Shown here: positions 1 to 5,399 of the stretch, one piece after another
Position numbering within the stretch: the stretch's first letter is position 1
Layout: each line of letters opens with the position of its first letter
Origin: an uncultured Eubacteriales bacterium
GTDB taxonomy: Bacteria > Bacillota_A > Clostridia > Christensenellales > Aristaeellaceae
Direction: 5' to 3'
DNA length: 5,399 nt
NCBI GenBank assembly: GCA_944333375.1
Contig: CALVKX010000145.1
Coordinates: 1 to 5,399 of the forward strand
The notes under the pieces: generated by a model
The model's input: only the letters and a program-made list of their open reading frames with translations
Told to the model about the DNA's origin: nothing
The model's database searches: none
Position numbers and translations under genes: made by a program

Positions 1-1070
<1,070 letters not shown>

Positions 1071-1111
1071 GGGGGTGGTCCCTCCTTACTGTGATGGGGC
1101 AAGAGGAAGCG

Positions 1112-3223
<2,112 letters not shown>

Positions 3224-3245
3224 GGGGGCGCTTCCTTATTATATT

Positions 3246-3277
3246 CAAAAACGCCTCCCGCCGGGCAGCGGGAGGCG
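3246..3277 (-). terminator. Rho-independent terminator of the peptidoglycan-binding gene
   Basis: A perfect 10-bp stem, CGCCTCCCGC with GCGGGAGGCG, encloses a 6-nt loop (3252-3277). On the minus strand it is followed at once by TTTTT and an AT-rich stretch. It begins 8 nt after the stop codon of the upstream gene and isolates it from gyrB. Confidence 0.93.
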
Positions 3278-3285
3278 CGGGAGCG

Positions 3286-3846
3286 TCACTTGGAGGTGTT
3301 CTTGCGCAGGCTGGACATCGTCTTTGTGCCCGCCATGCCGTCGGCGTGCAGCCCCTTCTGGTACTGGTACTTTTTGACGGCCTCGTAAGTCAGGTCCCCG
3401 TAGACGCCGTCAATGGCGCCCTTGTAACAGCCGACCTTCTTGAGCATGCGCTGAAGCGACTTGACCTTGCTGCCCTCGCAGCCGTAGGACAGCGTCTCGG
3501 GGTTGACGGACTTGGAGGTGTCGATTCGCTCCCGGTTCCGCGTGCCATTGAGGGCGCCGACGCCCTCATAGAGAGCGGTGAGGGTGCGGTCGCCAGGCTT
3601 GCCGTCCACGGTAATGCCGATGGCCTCCTGGAACTTGCGCACGGCGCGGCGCGTTTCAGGGCCGAATTTGCCATCCACGCTGCCCTTGTAGTATCCCTTG
3701 GACTTAAGCTTGGACTGCATCTCACGCACGTCCTCGCTGTGTTCCCCATAGGGGATGGTGTCATAGGCCAGCGCGGCGGCGGCGACCGACAGACACAGGA
3801 TCAGCGCCGTAAGGAACGCGGTAAAACGCAGGAAAGATAAACGCAT
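3286..3846 (-). CDS. Secreted protein with two peptidoglycan-binding (PG_binding_1-like) domains
   Basis: This 186-residue exported protein probably binds the cell wall. The ATG at 3846 is set by an AAGGAGG site 7 nt upstream; longer readings to 3897 would overlap the promoter. Residues 1-27 form a signal peptide (basic start MRLSFLR, hydrophobic core, likely cleavage after AAALA). Two repeats of the PG_binding_1 type follow, at about 33-93 and 119-181. Each has the pattern of a leading helix (VREMQSKLKSKGYYKG; VKSLQRMLKKVGCYKG), then a conserved DGxxG segment (SVDGKFGPET; AIDGVYGDLT), then a second helix and a DGxxG turn (TVDGKPGDRT; HADGMAGTKT). A charged linker joins them. No hydrolase, amidase or transpeptidase domain is present, so any catalytic role would need a partner. 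Cys123 and Cys140 lie in the second domain and could pair. The gene is monocistronic, with its own promoter and terminator. Domain identity is clear; the biological role is not. Confidence 0.93.
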   Translation of the reverse strand: MRLSFLRFTAFLTALILCLSVAAAALAYDTIPYGEHSEDVREMQSKLKSKGYYKGSVDGKFGPETRRAVRKFQEAIGITVDGKPGDRTLTALYEGVGALNGTRNRERIDTSKSVNPETLSYGCEGSKVKSLQRMLKKVGCYKGAIDGVYGDLTYEAVKKYQYQKGLHADGMAGTKTMSSLRKNTSK

Positions 3847-3868
3847 GAAAATTCCTCCTTCCGTTATC

Positions 3869-3897
3869 AGTATACCGCAAGCCCTCCTCCTTGCCAA
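3869..3897 (-). promoter_or_regulatory. Promoter of the peptidoglycan-binding gene
   Basis: On the minus strand TTGGCA (3897-3892) lies 17 bp from TATACT (3874-3869); each hexamer is one base from the sigma-A consensus. Transcription would start near 3862, leaving a short leader of about 16 nt that contains the AAGGAGG ribosome site. Confidence 0.82.
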
Positions 3898-3912
3898 GGG
3901 ATAAAGGGCGAG

Positions 3913-3929
3913 TGTAAGGGTTTTGTAAG
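3913..3929. promoter_or_regulatory. Tandem TGTAAG-N5-TGTAAG repeat, possible response-regulator box
   Basis: Two identical hexamers TGTAAG (3913-3918 and 3924-3929) repeat with an exact 11-bp period, about one helical turn. They lie upstream of the -35 box of the peptidoglycan-binding gene, at roughly -51 to -67. OmpR/PhoB-family regulators bind such direct repeats. The WalR box of Bacillota is TGTWAH-N5-TGTWAH, and PhoP boxes are TTHACA-like repeats with the same period. Each hexamer matches either consensus at 5 of 6 positions. The repeat is seen; the regulator is inferred. Confidence 0.4.
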
Positions 3930-3973
3930 AGAAACGTTACATTGCGGAACGGGAAGAAAAACGCCGAGAGGAC

Positions 3974-4003
3974 TTTACAAAACGCCGGCCGGTTTGATAT
4001 AAT
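3974..4003 (+). promoter_or_regulatory. Promoter of tRNA-Arg
   Basis: TTTACA (3974-3979), an 18-bp spacer and a perfect TATAAT (3998-4003) place the transcription start a few bases before the tRNA 5' end at 4016. It points away from the peptidoglycan-binding gene promoter, so the 3898-3973 stretch is a divergent control region. Confidence 0.8.
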
Positions 4004-4015
4004 CTATTAAGTTGT

Positions 4016-4092
4016 GCGCCTGTAGCTCAGCAGGATAGAGCGGCCGCCTCCTAAGCGGCAGGCCGTGGGTTCGAATCCCGCCAGGCGCGCCA
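4016..4092 (+). tRNA. tRNA-Arg (anticodon CCU)
   Basis: The gene is 77 nt and folds completely. The acceptor stem is GCGCCTG with CAGGCGC, the D stem is GCTC with GAGC, and the anticodon stem is GCCGC with GCGGC around the loop CTCCTAA (anticodon CCT at 4050-4052). There is a 5-nt variable loop, and the T arm is GTGGG-TTCGAAT-CCCGC with one G-U pair. The discriminator is G and the 3' CCA is encoded. It reads AGG arginine codons. In the adjacent cupin gene AGG is 3 of 14 arginine codons, including the last codon. Confidence 0.97.
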
Positions 4093-4101
4093 GCCTTTAG
4101 A

Positions 4102-4166
4102 AGACCCCCGATTCTGAAGCAAAGCGCCGCTGACGGCGCGCTGCTCGAGGCTCGGGGGATCTTTTT
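4102..4166 (+). terminator. Long hairpin terminator after tRNA-Arg
   Basis: Ten bases after the tRNA, CCCCCGA (4105-4111) pairs with TCGGGGG (4152-4158). The stem can extend to AGA with TCT across a bulged A. An inner perfect hairpin GCGCCG-CTGA-CGGCGC (4124-4139) is flanked by AGC and GCT. TTTTT at 4162-4166 completes a Rho-independent terminator. The long stem is more elaborate than needed, but no known small-RNA family is recognised. Confidence 0.8.
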
Positions 4167-4207
4167 GTCTTGGCATGGAATGTTTTTTCCGAAACGCGGG
4201 GCTGCGC

Positions 4208-4236
4208 TTGTCCGGTGGATTCGCACATGGTACAAT
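4208..4236 (+). promoter_or_regulatory. Promoter of the AhpD-like/cupin gene
   Basis: TTGTCC (4208-4213), a 17-bp spacer and TACAAT (4231-4236) are seen, with TGG just before the -10 making an extended -10 element. A start near 4243 implies an untranslated leader of about 160 nt. The -35 is only a 4 of 6 match. Confidence 0.6.
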
Positions 4237-4242
4237 GATGTC

Positions 4243-4402
4243 AGATACGGGCCGGAAAGAAAGGCTGCCGTGGAATTGCGCGTTACATCGTCTGCGCCCG
4301 GCAACCGTCGCATTGTGCTAGCCGGGGGGGCCGCTCTGGCGAAAAGGCATTGTCCCCTATCCGGCGAAGCAGCCGTATCGCGCAATGAAAGGAGTCTGAA
4401 CC
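4243..4402 (+). promoter_or_regulatory. Long structured 5' leader of the AhpD-like/cupin gene
   Basis: About 160 nt separate the proposed start site from the ATG. Two foldable blocks are visible. In the first, TGCCG (4266-4270) pairs with CGGCA (4299-4303), enclosing GCGC with GCGC. In the second, GCCGG followed by a G-run (4321-4330) pairs with CCCC and CCGGC (4354-4365) across a TAT bulge. No T-run, T-box or riboswitch motif that I know is present, so the control role is speculative. The ribosome site AAAGGAG (4388-4394) is 8 nt before the ATG. Confidence 0.3.
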
Positions 4403-5155
4403 ATGTCTGTCAAACAAACCGCAGGGCGCGACGCCCTGGGAACCTTCGCCCCGAAATTTGCCGAGCTCAACGACGACGTGCTCTTTGGACAGGTCTGGAA
4501 CCGCACCGATAAGCTTTCCCTGCGCGACCGTTCGCTGGTGACGGTCACGGCGCTGATGGCGCAGGGGCTGACGGATTCGTCCTTCCGCTATCACCTGACC
4601 TGCGCACGGCAAAATGGCATCACCCGCGAGGAGATTGCCGAAATCCTGACCCATGCCGCCTTCTATGCGGGCTGGCCGAAAGCCTGGGCGGCGTTCAACA
4701 TGGCCAGGGAGGTCTGGGCGGAGGACGCCGCCGCAGATGGCATGAGCGCCCATGCCGCCTCGATGATCTTTCCCATCGGCGCGCCCAACGACGGCTTTGC
4801 GCAGTATTTCAGCGGCAGGAGCTATCTGGCGCCGCTTTCCGCCGGGCAGGTGGGCATCTTCAACGTGACCTTCGAGCCGGGCTGCCGCAATAACTGGCAC
4901 GTCCACCGCGCGGATGAAGGCGGCGGACAGATTCTGGTGTGCGTAGCCGGACGGGGCTGGTATCAGGCATGGGGCGAGCCCGCGCGGCTGCTCACGCCCG
5001 GCGATGTGGTGAACATCCCCGCGGGCGTCAAGCACTGGCATGGCGCTGTGAAGGACGGTTGGATGAGTCACCTGGCCGTGGAGGTGCCTGGCATAAATGC
5101 CGGGAGCGAGTGGCTGGAGCCGGTCGCCGATGCCGAGTATGATGCGCTGAGGTAA
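4403..5155 (+). CDS. Carboxymuconolactone decarboxylase-like (AhpD-fold) / cupin fusion protein
   Basis: This is a 250-residue cytoplasmic protein of two domains. Residues 15-105 resemble the carboxymuconolactone decarboxylase (CMD) family: RDRSLVTVTALMAQG (41-55) and the TREEIAEILTHAAFYAGWPKAW stretch (74-95, helix core EIAEILTHAAFYAG). The peroxidase-type CxxC of AhpD is missing (only Cys67 lies nearby), so a thiol peroxidase role is unlikely. Residues 130-235 form a single-domain cupin. VTFEPG is followed by WHVH (His166, His168), Gln176, and PGDVVNIPAGVKHWHG (His211, His213), then His223. This His/His/Gln/His set, and the layout around it, match the metal site of the small cupins that include the Mn-dependent hydroxynitrile lyases such as the Granulicella enzyme. 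Here four extra residues lie between His168 and Gln176. CMD-cupin fusions are common in bacteria and mostly uncharacterised, so the substrate is unknown. The start is fixed by AAAGGAG. Transcription may run on into the next gene. Confidence 0.93.
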   Translation: MSVKQTAGRDALGTFAPKFAELNDDVLFGQVWNRTDKLSLRDRSLVTVTALMAQGLTDSSFRYHLTCARQNGITREEIAEILTHAAFYAGWPKAWAAFNMAREVWAEDAAADGMSAHAASMIFPIGAPNDGFAQYFSGRSYLAPLSAGQVGIFNVTFEPGCRNNWHVHRADEGGGQILVCVAGRGWYQAWGEPARLLTPGDVVNIPAGVKHWHGAVKDGWMSHLAVEVPGINAGSEWLEPVADAEYDALR

Positions 5156-5192
5156 AGATGCTCGGACCGAGCGCCGGGCAGGGCGCGAGCCC

Positions 5193-5221
5193 TTGACGCA
5201 AAAGGCGCAAATTGTTATAAT
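5193..5221 (+). promoter_or_regulatory. Strong promoter of the right-edge secreted protein gene
   Basis: TTGACG (5193-5198), exactly 17 bp, then TATAAT (5216-5221) with TG one base upstream (5213-5214). This is an almost perfect sigma-A promoter with an extended -10 and the best in the window. The start would be near 5228, giving a leader of about 50 nt. Confidence 0.9.
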
Positions 5222-5235
5222 ACGCCCTGAATCAA

Positions 5236-5256
5236 TCCGTATTTACCCGATACGGA
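5236..5256 (+). promoter_or_regulatory. Stem-loop just upstream of the ribosome binding site
   Basis: TCCGTAT and ATACGGA form a perfect 7-bp stem around a 7-nt loop. It ends 3 nt before AAAGGAG (5260-5266), near the 5' end of the predicted transcript. It may stabilise the mRNA or affect ribosome access. The structure is seen; its function is inference. Confidence 0.4.
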
Positions 5257-5259
5257 AAC

Positions 5260-5280
5260 AAAGGAGTGGAATGTAGAGTG
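5260..5280 (+). promoter_or_regulatory. Ribosome binding site with ATG-TAG start-stop pair before a GTG start
   Basis: AAAGGAG (5260-5266) is followed 4 nt later by ATG-TAG (5271-5276), a start codon directly followed by a stop. One base on is the GTG (5278) that opens the long frame, 11 nt from the ribosome site. The GTG is chosen as the start because it gives an immediate signal peptide and the ATG is closed at once. Confidence 0.6.
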
Positions 5281-5399
5281 ATCGTTCGCACAAAAACGGT
5301 GCTTTGCCTGGTGATGGCGCTTATGATGGCCGTTTCCGTCTGCCTGGCGGAGGAGACGCCCAGCTTGAAGGATGACTTTTATGCGGTGGTGAACGCCGA
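5278..5399 (+). CDS. Secreted protein, probable M13-family metallopeptidase (N-terminus only)
   Basis: Forty codons are visible before the right edge. The GTG start gives MIVRTKTVLCLVMALMMAVS and then VCLA, a clear signal peptide (basic start, long hydrophobic core) with likely cleavage between CLA and EE. Cys22 does not sit in a proper lipobox, so a lipoprotein is unlikely. The mature start, SLKDDFYAVVNA, resembles the N-terminal DDFY...VN segment of M13 peptidases (neprilysin/PepO-like zinc enzymes, normally 600-700 residues), which in Gram-positive gut bacteria often carry signal peptides. The HExxH zinc site would lie far beyond the window, so the family call rests on this one short motif. 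It has its own strong promoter. Confidence 0.6.
   Translation, partial: MIVRTKTVLCLVMALMMAVSVCLAEETPSLKDDFYAVVNA

Noticed and set aside
3847..3897. A longer start for the peptidoglycan-binding protein, adding 17 residues.
   Set aside because: The extension lies over the -10 element and ribosome site, and the ATG at 3846 begins a proper signal peptide 7 nt after AAGGAGG.
3975..4385. A 136-codon minus-strand frame containing GGIRTHGLPLRRRPLYPAEL.
   Set aside because: This is the well-known false protein produced by translating the antisense of a tRNA gene; here it is the complement of tRNA-Arg at 4016-4092.
4165..4512. A 115-codon plus-strand frame starting just after the tRNA terminator and overlapping the cupin gene.
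   Set aside because: It begins before the promoter at 4208, has no ribosome site, looks like random Arg-rich coding, and overlaps a well-supported gene in another frame.
4283..5071. A 262-codon minus-strand frame opposite the AhpD-like/cupin gene.
   Set aside because: It is an antisense shadow; the plus strand has clear domains, a good ribosome site and a promoter.
5156..5192. Possible terminator after the AhpD-like/cupin gene (GCTCG-GAC-CGAGC at 5160-5172, with an alternative partner at 5186-5190).
   Set aside because: The stems are short and compete with each other, and no T-run follows, so a terminator is not supported.

Overview
The window looks like chromosomal DNA from a GC-rich member of the Bacillota, most likely Clostridia. 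I estimate GC by eye at about 60%. The clues are strong AAGGAGG-type ribosome binding sites, near-consensus sigma-A promoters, the short GyrB form (663 residues, without the insert seen in proteobacterial GyrB) and secreted proteins with typical Gram-positive signal peptides. A more exact placement (Christensenellales- or Oscillospirales-like) would be a guess. No mobile element, CRISPR array, rRNA or prophage gene was seen.

Minus-strand half (1-3897), in transcription order. A small secreted protein with two peptidoglycan-binding domains (3846 to 3286) has its own promoter and ends in a textbook hairpin/T-run terminator. It is followed by gyrB (3103 to 1112), which also has its own extended -10 promoter, and by gyrA (from 1070, running off the left edge after 356 codons). 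gyrB and gyrA are 41 bp apart with no terminator between them, so they form one gyrase operon. GyrB (ATPase and TOPRIM metal site) and GyrA (DNA-cleaving tyrosine) together make the A2B2 enzyme that supercoils DNA.

Plus-strand half (3974-5399). A tRNA-Arg(CCU) gene with encoded CCA has its own promoter and a long hairpin terminator. Next comes a two-domain protein with a carboxymuconolactone-decarboxylase-like (AhpD-fold) N-terminal half and a cupin C-terminal half that keeps a full metal-binding set. It follows a roughly 160-nt leader. Last is the first 40 codons of a secreted protein, probably an M13-family zinc metallopeptidase, behind a very strong promoter. Its leader holds a stem-loop and an ATG-TAG start-stop pair beside the ribosome binding site.

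Most of the content is ordinary housekeeping. The points most worth a second look are regulatory: a tandem TGTAAG-N5-TGTAAG repeat upstream of the peptidoglycan-binding gene, which resembles a WalR or PhoP-type response-regulator box; the start-stop codon pair before the last gene; and a GC-rich hairpin abutting the gyrB ribosome binding site, where the start could be TTG or GTG. I did not find convincing evidence of a new multi-gene system.
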